Positions 26,941-37,805 of a stretch of 48,723 nt of DNA are shown here, piece by piece; the first letter of the stretch is position 1; every line of letters starts with the position of its first letter. This DNA comes from JAVBUY01 sp031552735 (GTDB taxonomy: Bacteria; Bacillota; Clostridia; Christensenellales; Aristaeellaceae), in contig JAVBMF010000064.1 in assembly GCA_031552735.1 (NCBI GenBank), positions 1 to 48,723 on the forward strand. The letters are read 5' to 3'. Both the position numbers and the translations under genes were made by a program. The notes under the pieces are model-generated. The model saw only the letters and a program-made list of their open reading frames with translations, had not been told where the DNA came from and made no database searches.

Positions 26941-27828
26941 CTATCGCATCTTCCCCGCCCGTGCTATGCCCCACAGATACAGCCATAGCCCGACAATGAT
27001 CAGTCCGCCGCCCAGCGCCATTTGCCAGCTGACGCGCTCGCCAAACAACGCCAGCGCCCATATGGCCGCGCCGATCGGTTCGCCCAGCAGCGCAAAGGAC
27101 ACCAGATCGGCGCTGACAAAGCCCAGCGCGTAGGTAAACAGCGCGTGTCCACCCAGTGTGCACACGACGATGAGCAGCGCGATTGGCGGCCATGCGTCCG
27201 TCGGCGCGACAAATCCGCCCATCAGTGGCAACAGCGCCGCCAAAAAGAGCGCCGTGCACGCGTATACCGACACCATGTACCCCAATGCGGGTACATATCG
27301 GCGTGCCGCGCGTCCGCATAGCCAATGCCCGGCCATGGTCACCGCACCACCCAGCGCCAGCAGATCGCCCCAGGCATCCCCACCGCGTCCGGTCATCGAC
27401 AGCAGGCCGATGCCCACCGCGCCCAGCACAGCCAGCACTGCGCCTGGCACCGCCTGACGCGGCATGCGCTCGCCCAGCGCGATGCCGGAGAACGCGGCCA
27501 CAAACAACGGCTGTGTGCACACCAACGCCACCGACGCGAACGTTCCGGTTTTTTGCAGCGAAGTCATCCACGCCGCATAGTGCAGCGCCAGGAACGCGGC
27601 GGCAAGAACGGCCAGCCCCTTCACCTTCCACGGCGCGCCAAGCATGCGCGGCAAGTCACCACTGCGCCACGCGGGGATGGCTAGCAGCACCGCCGTCACC
27701 GCCATGCGCAGCAGCGCGATGGACACAGGGGTTGCCCCCGCCAGCAGCGCCATCTTCACCATTGGCCCGCTGATCGACACCCCCAACACGCCCAGCAGAA
27801 CCAGCCAGATTGCCTTCTTTGTGTGCAT
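26941..27828 (-). CDS. EamA-family (DMT) transporter
   Basis: A 295-residue membrane protein with ten hydrophobic helices in two homologous EamA halves (about 5-135 and 148-285). The end of the first half reads FSGIALGERMPRQAVPGAVL and of the second ALFGERVSWQMALGGGLIIVG, the usual xxGE signature of drug/metabolite transporters. GAGGG precedes the ATG. It follows the TMEM175-type gene by 29 bases, so the two form one unit. Substrate cannot be predicted; the family exports amino acids, metabolites and other small molecules. Confidence 0.88.
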   Translation of the reverse strand: MHTKKAIWLVLLGVLGVSISGPMVKMALLAGATPVSIALLRMAVTAVLLAIPAWRSGDLPRMLGAPWKVKGLAVLAAAFLALHYAAWMTSLQKTGTFASVALVCTQPLFVAAFSGIALGERMPRQAVPGAVLAVLGAVGIGLLSMTGRGGDAWGDLLALGGAVTMAGHWLCGRAARRYVPALGYMVSVYACTALFLAALLPLMGGFVAPTDAWPPIALLIVVCTLGGHALFTYALGFVSADLVSFALLGEPIGAAIWALALFGERVSWQMALGGGLIIVGLWLYLWGIARAGKMR

Positions 27829-27857
27829 TCTTTTTCCCTCGGCGCGCCGGTCGGCGT

Positions 27858-28487
27858 CTATCCTTCTGTTGTCCTCTCTTGACGCACCGGTCTTGCGCGT
27901 TCGCCCGGCTCCCGCTCAAAGAGCAGGCTGAACAGGGACATGGCCACCGGGAACGCAATCAGCAAGATACAGGCGAGTCTGGGCATCACTGCCGAAAGCG
28001 CGATCAGCCCAATCACCGCCAGCGTGACCGCTGCTGTGCGGCCAACGGACGCGGGACGAATTTGCCGCAGTACCTGGGCCACGCTCTCATCCACCACCGC
28101 ATAGAATAGCAAGCGGCTGCTGGCATTGACCAACAGGAACATCAACAGGTAACCGATGGCGGGCACCGCCTGGTCGTAGAAGCGGATCATCCACCCGGTA
28201 AACACCGGCAACAGCGACAGTGCGAAAAGAAACAGCATGTTGCGCCAGATCACCTTGCGGCTAATGGTTTTCAGCCGTGCGCACATGCGATAGTGCTGCC
28301 GCCAATAAAACCCCACCAGAAAAAAGCTGACAAAGTAGATCAGCACGCTTCGGATCAGCTCCACCATTTCGTCCCAGTTGCTTGCGTCGGGCGGAGGAAT
28401 GCCGAGCACCATGATGGTTGCGATGATCGCCATGACGCCATCGCTGAATGCCTCGAACCGTGTCTTGGTCAGCAAACTCGCGCGCAT
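27858..28487 (-). CDS. TMEM175-family (DUF1211) potassium channel-like protein
   Basis: A 209-residue membrane protein. The first helix carries RFEAFSDGVMAIIATIMVL, the FSDG signature of bacterial TMEM175 channels, which are tetrameric and potassium-selective. Six hydrophobic helices can be drawn, as expected for one repeat of the family, followed by a charged tail. AAGGAGG precedes the ATG. No promoter is visible: the space upstream is filled by the gyrA terminator, whose T-run ends 2 bases before this ribosome site, so expression probably relies on readthrough from the gyrase operon. Confidence 0.85.
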   Translation of the reverse strand: MRASLLTKTRFEAFSDGVMAIIATIMVLGIPPPDASNWDEMVELIRSVLIYFVSFFLVGFYWRQHYRMCARLKTISRKVIWRNMLFLFALSLLPVFTGWMIRFYDQAVPAIGYLLMFLLVNASSRLLFYAVVDESVAQVLRQIRPASVGRTAAVTLAVIGLIALSAVMPRLACILLIAFPVAMSLFSLLFEREPGERARPVRQERTTEG

Positions 28488-28502
28488 ACAAAACCTCCTT
28501 CG

Positions 28503-28531
28503 AAAAAGGGGCCCTCACGGAGCCCCTTTCA
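28503..28531 (-). terminator. Terminator/attenuator between gyrA and the TMEM175 gene
   Basis: Minus strand AAAGGGGC (28522-28529) and GCCCCTTTTT (28503-28512) pair around a 9-base loop, then TTTTTCG. It directly abuts the AAGGAGG of the next gene. Confidence 0.8.
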
Positions 28532-28551
28532 GCCAGTCCCCTTATGTCCTT

Positions 28552-31071
<2,520 letters not shown>

Positions 31072-31089
31072 GGCAAACCACCCCTTCCC

Positions 31090-33024
31090 TTACACGTCTA
31101 GGTTGACAACCAGCTTGCAATTTTCTTCGATAAACTCTCTGCGCGGTTCCACCTTTTCGCCCATCAGCAGCGTCAGGATTTCGTCGGCGGCAATCGCGTC
31201 CTCCACCTTCACGCGCATCATCGTGCGCGTGGCGGGGTCCATGGTGGTTTCCCACAGCTGCTGCGCGCTCATCTCGCCCAGGCCTTTGTAGCGCTGAATC
31301 TCCGGCTTGTTCTCGCGGCCGATTTCGGTGAGCACCTTCTCCAGCTCGGCATCGTCATACACATAGCGCTCCATCTTGCCGCGCGTCACCTTGTAGAGCG
31401 GCGGCTGCGCGATGTAGACGTAGCCTTCCTCGATCAGTGGGCGCATGTAGCGGTAGAAGAAAGTCAGCATCAGGATGCGGATGTGGCTGCCATCGACATC
31501 GGCGTCGGTCATGCAGACGATGCGGTGATAGCGCAGCTTTTCGGGGTTAAAGTCCGCGCCCACGCCGCAACCAAACGCGGTGATCATCGCCTTGATCTCG
31601 TTGTTGGCCAATATCTTGTCCAGGCGGGTCTTTTCGACGTTCAATATCTTTCCGCGCAGCGGCAGGATGGCTTGAAAGTGGCGGTCGCGGCCGGTCTTGG
31701 CGCTGCCGCCGGCCGAGTCGCCCTCGACCAGAAAGATTTCGCACTTGCTGGGGTCGCGCTCGGAGCAGTCGGCCAGCTTGCCGGGCAGTCCGCCGGACTC
31801 CAGCACGTTTTTGCGGCGGGTCAGGTCGCGCGCCTTGCGGGCGGCCTCGCGCGCGCGCGCGGCGTTCAGGCAGCGATCCAGAATCGCGCGGGACACCGAC
31901 GGATTCTCCTCCATAAAGTCGGACAGTTGCTGGCTGACCAGGCCGTCCACAATGGTGCGCACCTCGCTGTTGCCCAGCTTGGACTTGGTCTGGCCCTCAA
32001 ACTGCGGCTCGATCAGCTTGACAGAGATGATCGCCGCCAGCCCCTCGCGGATGTCCTCACCTTGCAGGTTGGTGTCGTTGTCCTTGAGGATCTTATACTT
32101 GCGGCCATAATCGTTGACCACGCGCGTGATCGCCGACTTAAAGCCCATCAGGTGCGTGCCGCCCTCCGGCGTGGCAATATTGTTGGCGAAGCAGAAGATG
32201 TTCTCTGTATAGGTGTCGTTGTGCTGCATCGCCACTTCGACGGTGGTGTCGCCCTTGACGCCCTCGATGTAGATCGGCTCAGCATACAGCGTCTCTTTGT
32301 TTTTGTTCAGGTATTTGACGAATTCGCGGATGCCGCCCTCATAGTGATACGTGCGCTCCACGCGCTCTTCGCCGCGCTCGTCGATCAGGTGGATCTTGAT
32401 GCCGCGGTTTAAGAACGCCATCTCACGGATGCGGTTCTTGAGGATGTCGAACTGGAAGTCGCCGGTCTCGAACACGCCGTCGGGATTGTCCTCGCCCTTT
32501 ACATCCGGCCAGAACTGGATGGTGGTGCCGGTGCGCTCAGTGGTGTCAATCACCTTCAGATCGGCCATCGGTTTGCCGCGCGTGTATTCCTGATAGTGCA
32601 CCTTGCCATCCTGATAGACAGTGACCGACAGGTGGCTGGACAGCGCGTTGACCACCGACGCGCCGACGCCGTGCAGGCCGCCGGACACCTTGTAGCCCTC
32701 GCCGCCGAACTTGCCGCCAGCATGCAGCACGGTCAGGCACACCTCCACCGCCGGGCGGCCCATCTTGGGATGGATGCCCACCGGGAAGCCGCGCCCGTTG
32801 TCCACCACGCTGACGCTGCCGTCCTTGTGGATTGTGATGATGATTTCATCACAATACCCGGCCAGCGCCTCGTCGATGGCGTTGTCCACGATTTCGTACA
32901 CCAGATGGTGCAACCCGCGATAATCGGTGGAGCCAATGTACATGCCGGGACGCTTGCGTACCGCCTCCAGCCCTTCCAGTACTTGGATTTGTGTCTCGTC
33001 GTAGTGGGTCTCGTGATGATCCAT
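31090..33024 (-). CDS. gyrB: DNA gyrase subunit B
   Basis: ATPase subunit of gyrase, 644 residues, normal Gram-positive length. The GHKL ATPase is at the N-terminus (EIVDNAIDEALAG, VDNGRGFPVG, GLHGVGASVVNALS), then the transducer, then TOPRIM with EGDSAGGSAK (about 428) and the metal motif DADVDGSHIR (about 502-511). The C-terminus reads QRYKGLGEM, typical of GyrB. AGGAGG lies 7 bases before the ATG. It is the second gene of the remB-gyrB-gyrA operon. Novobiocin-contact residues appear wild type as far as I can judge by eye. Confidence 0.97.
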   Translation of the reverse strand: MDHHETHYDETQIQVLEGLEAVRKRPGMYIGSTDYRGLHHLVYEIVDNAIDEALAGYCDEIIITIHKDGSVSVVDNGRGFPVGIHPKMGRPAVEVCLTVLHAGGKFGGEGYKVSGGLHGVGASVVNALSSHLSVTVYQDGKVHYQEYTRGKPMADLKVIDTTERTGTTIQFWPDVKGEDNPDGVFETGDFQFDILKNRIREMAFLNRGIKIHLIDERGEERVERTYHYEGGIREFVKYLNKNKETLYAEPIYIEGVKGDTTVEVAMQHNDTYTENIFCFANNIATPEGGTHLMGFKSAITRVVNDYGRKYKILKDNDTNLQGEDIREGLAAIISVKLIEPQFEGQTKSKLGNSEVRTIVDGLVSQQLSDFMEENPSVSRAILDRCLNAARAREAARKARDLTRRKNVLESGGLPGKLADCSERDPSKCEIFLVEGDSAGGSAKTGRDRHFQAILPLRGKILNVEKTRLDKILANNEIKAMITAFGCGVGADFNPEKLRYHRIVCMTDADVDGSHIRILMLTFFYRYMRPLIEEGYVYIAQPPLYKVTRGKMERYVYDDAELEKVLTEIGRENKPEIQRYKGLGEMSAQQLWETTMDPATRTMMRVKVEDAIAADEILTLLMGEKVEPRREFIEENCKLVVNLDV

Positions 33025-33057
33025 AGTGGCCTCCTGTCGTGGGTGTTTGCCGGGCGT

Positions 33058-33315
33058 TTATGCTCGGGGCGCTTGGCTGCGCAAGCGCAGCGTCGCCGGG
33101 GAGATGGGGGAAAGATAGACGCGGCGAACACCATGATCGTCCACCGTGACCACCGCCGACTTGGGCGGATCCGTGCCAACCGGGATGACATTGCCTTCGG
33201 TACGCGCGCGATAGAGAAACGCGCGGGTATCCGCACTGCGCGCCGTCTCCACGGGCAGAATGGTCAGCACATGCCGTGCCCAAACCGCCTGATCGCCACC
33301 GAGATGCAAGATCAC
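33058..33315 (-). CDS. remB: RemB-like DUF370 protein (extracellular matrix regulator B)
   Basis: An 85-residue protein matching the DUF370 family member YaaB/RemB, which in Bacillus subtilis lies directly before gyrB, as here. The opening VILHLGGDQAVWARHVLTIL and the later PKSAVVTVDDHGVRRVYLS are typical. RemA/RemB take part in control of biofilm matrix genes; RemA binds DNA, and the RemB mechanism is unclear. I start at GTG 33315, which has AAAGGA 9 bases upstream. The frame open to 33390 would run through the promoter. First gene of the gyrase operon. Confidence 0.82.
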   Translation of the reverse strand: MILHLGGDQAVWARHVLTILPVETARSADTRAFLYRARTEGNVIPVGTDPPKSAVVTVDDHGVRRVYLSPISPATLRLRSQAPRA

Positions 33316-33361
33316 AATCGTTCGTCCTTTCGGTGCATTCTGCGAATTTTTCCTTCTATAT

Positions 33362-33390
33362 ATTATACAAAATTTCCGCCCTTTTTTCAA
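33362..33390 (-). promoter_or_regulatory. Promoter of remB-gyrB-gyrA
   Basis: Minus strand TTGAAA (33385-33390), 17 bases, TATAAT (33362-33367), about 45 bases before the remB start. Confidence 0.78.
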
Positions 33391-33510
33391 TGTGTTTTCC
33401 AGCGAAAAAACATCCGTATATCACCGTTTCATTTGTGTTAAACCGCACAAAATTTTCGCACTGGGCAACAGCCGGAACCCAAGCGGGGATTCCGCCCGGC
33501 GGCACAGGTG

Positions 33511-33519
33511 TGGTATACT
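33511..33519 (+). promoter_or_regulatory. Extended -10 promoter of mnmG
   Basis: TGGTATACT is an extended -10 (TGnTATACT); the -35 region (TCCGCC) is poor. It lies 32 bases before the mnmG start codon. Confidence 0.5.
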
Positions 33520-33551
33520 GTCTGCGCATTCTACGAAAGGGTGGCGAGCGC

Positions 33552-35441
33552 ATGCGCGACAAGTTTGATATCATCGTCATCGGCGCGGGGCACGCGGGCT
33601 GCGAGGCCGCGCTGGCCGCTGCGCGGTTGGGCATGGACACGCTGCTGATCACGCTGGATTTAAGCGCCGTGGCGCTGCTGCCTTGCAACCCGGCGATCGG
33701 CGGCACCGCCAAGGGCCATCTGGTGCGCGAAGTGGACGCACTGGGCGGTGAGATGGGCGTCGCCATTGACGAGGTGTTTATCCAGTCCCGCATGCTCAAC
33801 ACCGGCAAAGGCCCCGCTGTGCACTCGCTGCGCGCGCAGGCCGACAAGGCCGCATACCATGCGCGCATGCTGCGGGTGCTTGAGCGACAGGCCAACCTGT
33901 CGCTGCAGACCGGTGAGGTCGCCGATATCGACGTACATTGCGGGCGCGTTGCCGCTGTCGTCACCACGGATGGCACACGCATTGCCTGCGGCGCGGCGGT
34001 GGTGTGCGCCGGGGTGTATCTGGACAGCCGCATCATCATCGGTGAGCAGAGCTGGCACGATGGTCCACAAGGCTTTGCGTCGGCCACGCATCTGGCCGGG
34101 ACGCTGAAAAAGCTGGGGTTCACCCTGCAGCGCTTCAAGACCGGCACCCCGGCGCGCGTCGCCGCCGACAGCATCGACTTTGACCAAATGGACCCTCAGC
34201 CCGGCGACGACCCGGTCACGCCTTTTTCGTTCCTGACCGACGCGAAGCTGATCAACCGCACGCAATGCTATCTGACCTATACCAACGAGGCCACGCACAA
34301 TTTGATCCGCGCCAACCTGCACCGTGCGCCGATGTATACCGGCGGCATCCATGGCACCGGCGCGCGCTATTGCCCGTCGATTGAGGACAAGGTAACGCGC
34401 TTCGCCGACAAGCCGCGCCACCAGGTGTTCATCGAGCCCGAGGGGCTGACCACCGACGAGTGGTACATACAGGGCATGTCCACCAGCTTGCCCGAGGATG
34501 TGCAGCGCGCCCTGTATCGCACCATCCCCGGCCTTTCCCGAGCGCGGCTGACAAAGCTTGCCTATGCCATCGAGTATGAGTGCCTTTCCCCGACGCAACT
34601 CGACGCATCGCTGCGCGCGCTGGACACGCAGGGGCTGTACTTTGCCGGGCAGATCAACGGCACCTCTGGCTACGAGGAAGCCGCCGCGCAAGGGCTGATC
34701 GCCGGGGTGAACGCCACGCTGGCGCTCAAAGGCAAGCCGCCGTTCACATTGGGCCGTGACGAGGCATACATTGGCGTGCTGATCGACGACCTCATCACCA
34801 AGGGCACGAATGAGCCCTATCGCATGATGACCTCTCGCGCGGAGTACCGGCTGTTGCTGCGACAGGACAACGCCGACCTGCGGCTGACTGGGCGCGGCTA
34901 CGAGATCGGGCTGGCCACGCAGGCGCGCTATGATCGGATGCTGACCAAACGAGACGCGGTGGCGGCGGCGCTGGATCGCCTCAAACGCACACGCCTGTCC
35001 GGTGGCGACGCGCTGGACGCGTGGCTGGCCGCGCATGATCAGCCGCCCGCGCCGTCCGGTCTGTCGGCCTACGAGCTGCTGCGCCGCCCAGGCATCGCCT
35101 ACGCCGATCTGGCGGGCATCGACCCCGGCTTTGTGCCGCTTTCGCGTGAAGTCGCCGAGCAGGTGGATATCGCGATCCGTTACGAGGGCTATCTGGCCAA
35201 GCAGGCCGCGCAGGTGGCCCAGTTCCGCCGTGCGGAGTCGCGCCTGTTGTCGCCGGATATCGACTACATGGTGGTGCCCAGCCTCCGCATTGAGGCGCGG
35301 CAAAAGCTGGCTGCGCTGCGGCCCGCTTCGGTCGGGCAGGCGTCTCGCATCTCCGGCGTCTCGCCTAGCGACATTGCAGTGCTGATGGTGTGGCTGGATC
35401 GCCAAGATCACTTCGAAGTTCAAAAAAAGATTGAATGTTAA
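33552..35441 (+). CDS. mnmG: tRNA uridine 5-carboxymethylaminomethyl modification enzyme MnmG (GidA)
   Basis: FAD enzyme that, with MnmE, adds the carboxymethylaminomethyl group to wobble U34 of certain tRNAs. The 629-residue protein begins with the FAD Rossmann motif IGAGHAGCEAALAAARLG, then LLPCNPAIGGTAKGHLVREVDALGG and the GidA signature RYCPSIEDK (about 273-281), then the tRNA-binding C-terminus. I choose ATG 33552, with GAAAGGGTGG upstream, over the open frame beginning at 33276. mnmE is not in the window; in many Bacillota mnmE-mnmG-rsmG-noc are adjacent, but here rsmG and noc lie 7-10 kb away on the other strand. A long open frame opposite (33660-35618) is a shadow. Confidence 0.96.
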   Translation: MRDKFDIIVIGAGHAGCEAALAAARLGMDTLLITLDLSAVALLPCNPAIGGTAKGHLVREVDALGGEMGVAIDEVFIQSRMLNTGKGPAVHSLRAQADKAAYHARMLRVLERQANLSLQTGEVADIDVHCGRVAAVVTTDGTRIACGAAVVCAGVYLDSRIIIGEQSWHDGPQGFASATHLAGTLKKLGFTLQRFKTGTPARVAADSIDFDQMDPQPGDDPVTPFSFLTDAKLINRTQCYLTYTNEATHNLIRANLHRAPMYTGGIHGTGARYCPSIEDKVTRFADKPRHQVFIEPEGLTTDEWYIQGMSTSLPEDVQRALYRTIPGLSRARLTKLAYAIEYECLSPTQLDASLRALDTQGLYFAGQINGTSGYEEAAAQGLIAGVNATLALKGKPPFTLGRDEAYIGVLIDDLITKGTNEPYRMMTSRAEYRLLLRQDNADLRLTGRGYEIGLATQARYDRMLTKRDAVAAALDRLKRTRLSGGDALDAWLAAHDQPPAPSGLSAYELLRRPGIAYADLAGIDPGFVPLSREVAEQVDIAIRYEGYLAKQAAQVAQFRRAESRLLSPDIDYMVVPSLRIEARQKLAALRPASVGQASRISGVSPSDIAVLMVWLDRQDHFEVQKKIEC

Positions 35442-35459
35442 CCTTCCCTGTTGTATAAT
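35431..35459 (+). promoter_or_regulatory. Promoter of the GlsB-like gene
   Basis: TTGAAT (35431-35436), 17 bases, TATAAT (35454-35459). The -35 box is inside the last codons of mnmG. Confidence 0.75.
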
Positions 35460-35505
35460 CTGTAACGGGAAATCTTCCCAAATGATTATCGAGGAGGACT
35501 TATAC

Positions 35506-35760
35506 ATGAATCTTGTTTCCATTCTGATCCTGGTCATCGGCGGCGGTCTGGTGGGCTGGGTCGCCAGCAAAATCATGAAGATCAAGCTGTCCACCATCAT
35601 GAGCATCGTGCTGGGCATCGTCGGTTCCTACGGCGGCAACGCGATCGCATCCGCGCTGGGTCTGGGCGACTTCGCCGGTCAGATCAATTGGCAGAACGGT
35701 CTGGTGTCGGTGCTCGGCTCCATCGTGCCGCTGCTCATCGCTAAGTTCGTCAAGAAGTAA
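35506..35760 (+). CDS. GlsB/YeaQ/YmgE-family small membrane protein
   Basis: An 84-residue membrane protein of the transglycosylase-associated (GlsB/YeaQ) family, often induced by general stress. Three hydrophobic segments are visible with glycine-rich turns: ILVIGGGLVGWVASKIM (about 8-24), IVLGIVGSYGGNAIASALG (about 34-52) and LVSVLGSIVPLLIAKFV at the end. GAGGAGG precedes the ATG. It has its own promoter and terminator, so it is monocistronic and independently controlled. No enzymatic activity is known for the family; the family name is misleading. Confidence 0.85.
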   Translation: MNLVSILILVIGGGLVGWVASKIMKIKLSTIMSIVLGIVGSYGGNAIASALGLGDFAGQINWQNGLVSVLGSIVPLLIAKFVKK

Positions 35761-35771
35761 TCCTCGCACAT

Positions 35772-35802
35772 AAAAAATCGCGGCAATCGCCGCGATTTTT
35801 TT
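35772..35802. terminator. Bidirectional terminator between glsB-like and hisC genes
   Basis: AATCGCGGC-AATC-GCCGCGATT with flanking A- and T-runs. The T-run touches the hisC stop codon at 35801. Confidence 0.85.
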
Positions 35803-36859
35803 ATTGCAGAATTTTCTGAAACTCAGCCAGCACCCTATCCATGTCCTCATCCGTCCCCATCGTGATGCGCAGCCAATCCCCTATCCTGGGCGCGTCGAAC
35901 CGTCGCACCAATATGCCCCGCTCGCGCAGTGCCTGTTGCAGCGCCTTGCCCGCGTGCTTGGGGTGCATCGCAAAGAGGAAGTTGGCCGCCGACGGCATCA
36001 CCACAAAGCCCATGCCGGTCATCGCCCGCGCTACACGCTCGCGCGTCGCAACAACCGTCGCCACCTGCGCGTCAAAGTACGCGGCGTCCCGCACCGCCGC
36101 CACCGCCGCCGCCTGCGCCAGCCGGTCCAACGGATAGGAATTGAAGCTGTTTTTGATGCGGTTCAAGCCGTCGATCAGGTGCGGCTGCCCCAGCGCGTAG
36201 CCGACGCGCAGCCCGGCCAGCGCGTGCGCCTTGGAGAACGTGCGCACCACCAGCAGATTGTCGTACGCGTCGATCAGTGGAATGACACTCTGCCCGCCAA
36301 ACGCGCAATATGCCTCGTCCACCAGCAGCAACTGTCCTTGGTCGCGGCAGTGTGCGCAGAGGCGCTCGATCTCCCCCGCACTTAGCGCGCGCGAAGTCGG
36401 CGCGTTGGGGTTGGCCAGAATCACCGCGCGGTCGGCGCACAGGCTGTCCACGTCGATAGAAAAATCTTCGCGCACTGGCACGGTGTCGTAGTCCACGCCA
36501 TAGAGTCGGGCATACACCGGATAGAATGAATACGCCAGGTCCGTGCTGCGCAGTTTCTTCCCCGCAAAGAACGCCTGATACGCGAAGGCCAGCACCTCGT
36601 CTGAGCCATTGCCGACAAACACCTGCGCGCGCTTCACGCTGTGTGCCTTGGCCAGCGCCTCACACAGCGCGTCCGATTCAGGATCGGGGTACAGGCGCAG
36701 TGTCAGCGCCGCCTCACGCACCGCATCCATCACACCGGGTGCTGGCGGATAGGGGTTCTCGTTGGTATTCAGCTTGATATAGCGGCGATCCTTGGGCTGC
36801 TCGCCGGGCACATAGGGCTTGACTGCCGCCGCGATCTCGCTAAAATACTTCTGTTGCAT
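35801..36859 (-). CDS. hisC: Histidinol-phosphate aminotransferase
   Basis: PLP enzyme of fold type I that converts imidazole-acetol phosphate and glutamate to histidinol phosphate in histidine synthesis. The 352 residues include NPNAPTSR (PLP-binding Asn, about 149-156), DEAYCAFG (about 176-183), and the Schiff-base lysine in RTFSKAHALAGLRVGYALG (about 206-224). AAAGGGGG lies before the ATG. It is an orphan: no other his genes are nearby. It is divergent from the HAD-hprK operon over a 121-base region with a shared palindrome. Related enzymes also use aromatic amino acids, so substrate is likely but not certain. Confidence 0.88.
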   Translation of the reverse strand: MQQKYFSEIAAAVKPYVPGEQPKDRRYIKLNTNENPYPPAPGVMDAVREAALTLRLYPDPESDALCEALAKAHSVKRAQVFVGNGSDEVLAFAYQAFFAGKKLRSTDLAYSFYPVYARLYGVDYDTVPVREDFSIDVDSLCADRAVILANPNAPTSRALSAGEIERLCAHCRDQGQLLLVDEAYCAFGGQSVIPLIDAYDNLLVVRTFSKAHALAGLRVGYALGQPHLIDGLNRIKNSFNSYPLDRLAQAAAVAAVRDAAYFDAQVATVVATRERVARAMTGMGFVVMPSAANFLFAMHPKHAGKALQQALRERGILVRRFDAPRIGDWLRITMGTDEDMDRVLAEFQKILQ

Positions 36860-36887
36860 GGATCGAACCCCCTTTTTCCTTTAGCGT

Positions 36888-36916
36888 ATCATACCATTGG
36901 CCGGACAGTTTGGCAA
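36888..36916 (-). promoter_or_regulatory. Promoter of hisC
   Basis: Minus strand TTGCCA (36911-36916), 17 bases, TATGAT (36888-36893) with TGG before it (extended -10). Confidence 0.65.
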
Positions 36917-36918
36917 CG

Positions 36919-36932
36919 TTGTCTATAGACAA
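36919..36932. promoter_or_regulatory. Perfect 14-bp palindrome TTGTCTATAGACAA between divergent promoters
   Basis: It lies 3 bases upstream of the hisC -35 and overlaps the TAGACA -35-like box of the HAD gene (36926-36931; -10 TATCAT at 36950-36955, 18-base spacer). It is a good candidate for one operator controlling both sides. Confidence 0.5.
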
Positions 36933-36980
36933 GTGACCCATATTTGCGGTATCATCATCCAAGAGATAGGAGGGATTCCC

Positions 36981-37805
36981 CTGCCCATTCGTTGGATCAT
37001 CTCGGATTTGGACGACACCCTGCTGCCCCCAGATATTCGCTTGACCGATTACACGCTGTCGGTGCTTTCGCGCGCGCAGCAAGCGGGCTTCGGTGTGATG
37101 CTGGCTTCCGGACGCATGCCCTCCTCCATGATGCCATATGTGCGGCAGGTTGGCACAACGTTGCCTTTTATCGCGTGCAACGGCGCGCGCATCATCGACC
37201 CCGTCACCGGCGACGTGCTGTACGCCAACGATCTTGCGCTGGAACTGGCGCGCGAGGCGACCCGCGCGCTCGAAGAGCTCGGCATCTACTGCCAGATTTA
37301 TCACGACGACACCTACAGCTTCGCCGAGGTGCATCCATACAGTGAAACCTACCGGATCACGACCGGCGTAGAGGGCAACGCCGTGGGCCGTTTGTCCGAC
37401 TATATCACCACGCCGATCATCAAGGTGCTGGCCATCGCCGAGCCTGACATCTGCCGCGCGATACTGCCGACGCTTCGCGCGCGGTTTGACGGTGTGCTGC
37501 ACATCACGCAGTCCAAGCCGCGCTTTATCGAGCTGACCGCGCTGAACGTCACCAAGGGCGACACGCTGATGCCGCTGTGCAAAATACTCGGCGCGCAGCC
37601 AGCCGACTTTGCCGCCTTTGGCGATGGCGAAAACGACGCCGAGATGCTGGCCGCGGTCGGGCTGGGCGTTGCGATGGAAAACGCCGTACCTGAAGCCAAG
37701 GCCGCCGCCAAGCGCATCTGCGCGCCCAATACCCAGGACGGTGTGGCGCGCTTCATTGAAGAGCATCTGCTAAACGAACATCTGTTAAAGGAGCGCCTGA
37801 CATGA
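36981..37805 (+). CDS. Cof-type HAD-superfamily hydrolase
   Basis: A 274-residue phosphatase of the Cof/HAD-IIB class. Motif 1 is SDLDDTLL (nucleophile Asp in DxD), motif 2 the serine/threonine in LASGR, motif 3 the lysine near TKGD, and motif 4 GDGENDAEML, all present. The start is unusual: AGGAGGG lies just before a CTG at 36981 that begins LPIRWIISDLDD. No ATG or GTG is in the right place; the ATG at 36897 would precede the promoter. So CTG (or the following ATT) is probably used. The end overlaps hprK by 4 bases (ATGA). Substrates of this class are sugar phosphates or phosphorylated cofactors. Confidence 0.87.
   Translation: MPIRWIISDLDDTLLPPDIRLTDYTLSVLSRAQQAGFGVMLASGRMPSSMMPYVRQVGTTLPFIACNGARIIDPVTGDVLYANDLALELAREATRALEELGIYCQIYHDDTYSFAEVHPYSETYRITTGVEGNAVGRLSDYITTPIIKVLAIAEPDICRAILPTLRARFDGVLHITQSKPRFIELTALNVTKGDTLMPLCKILGAQPADFAAFGDGENDAEMLAAVGLGVAMENAVPEAKAAAKRICAPNTQDGVARFIEEHLLNEHLLKERLT

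Noticed and set aside
33660..35618. Long open frame (652 codons) on the minus strand
   Set aside because: It lies opposite mnmG, has no domain, and has low-complexity Arg/Gln/His-rich composition typical of antisense shadows in GC-rich genes.
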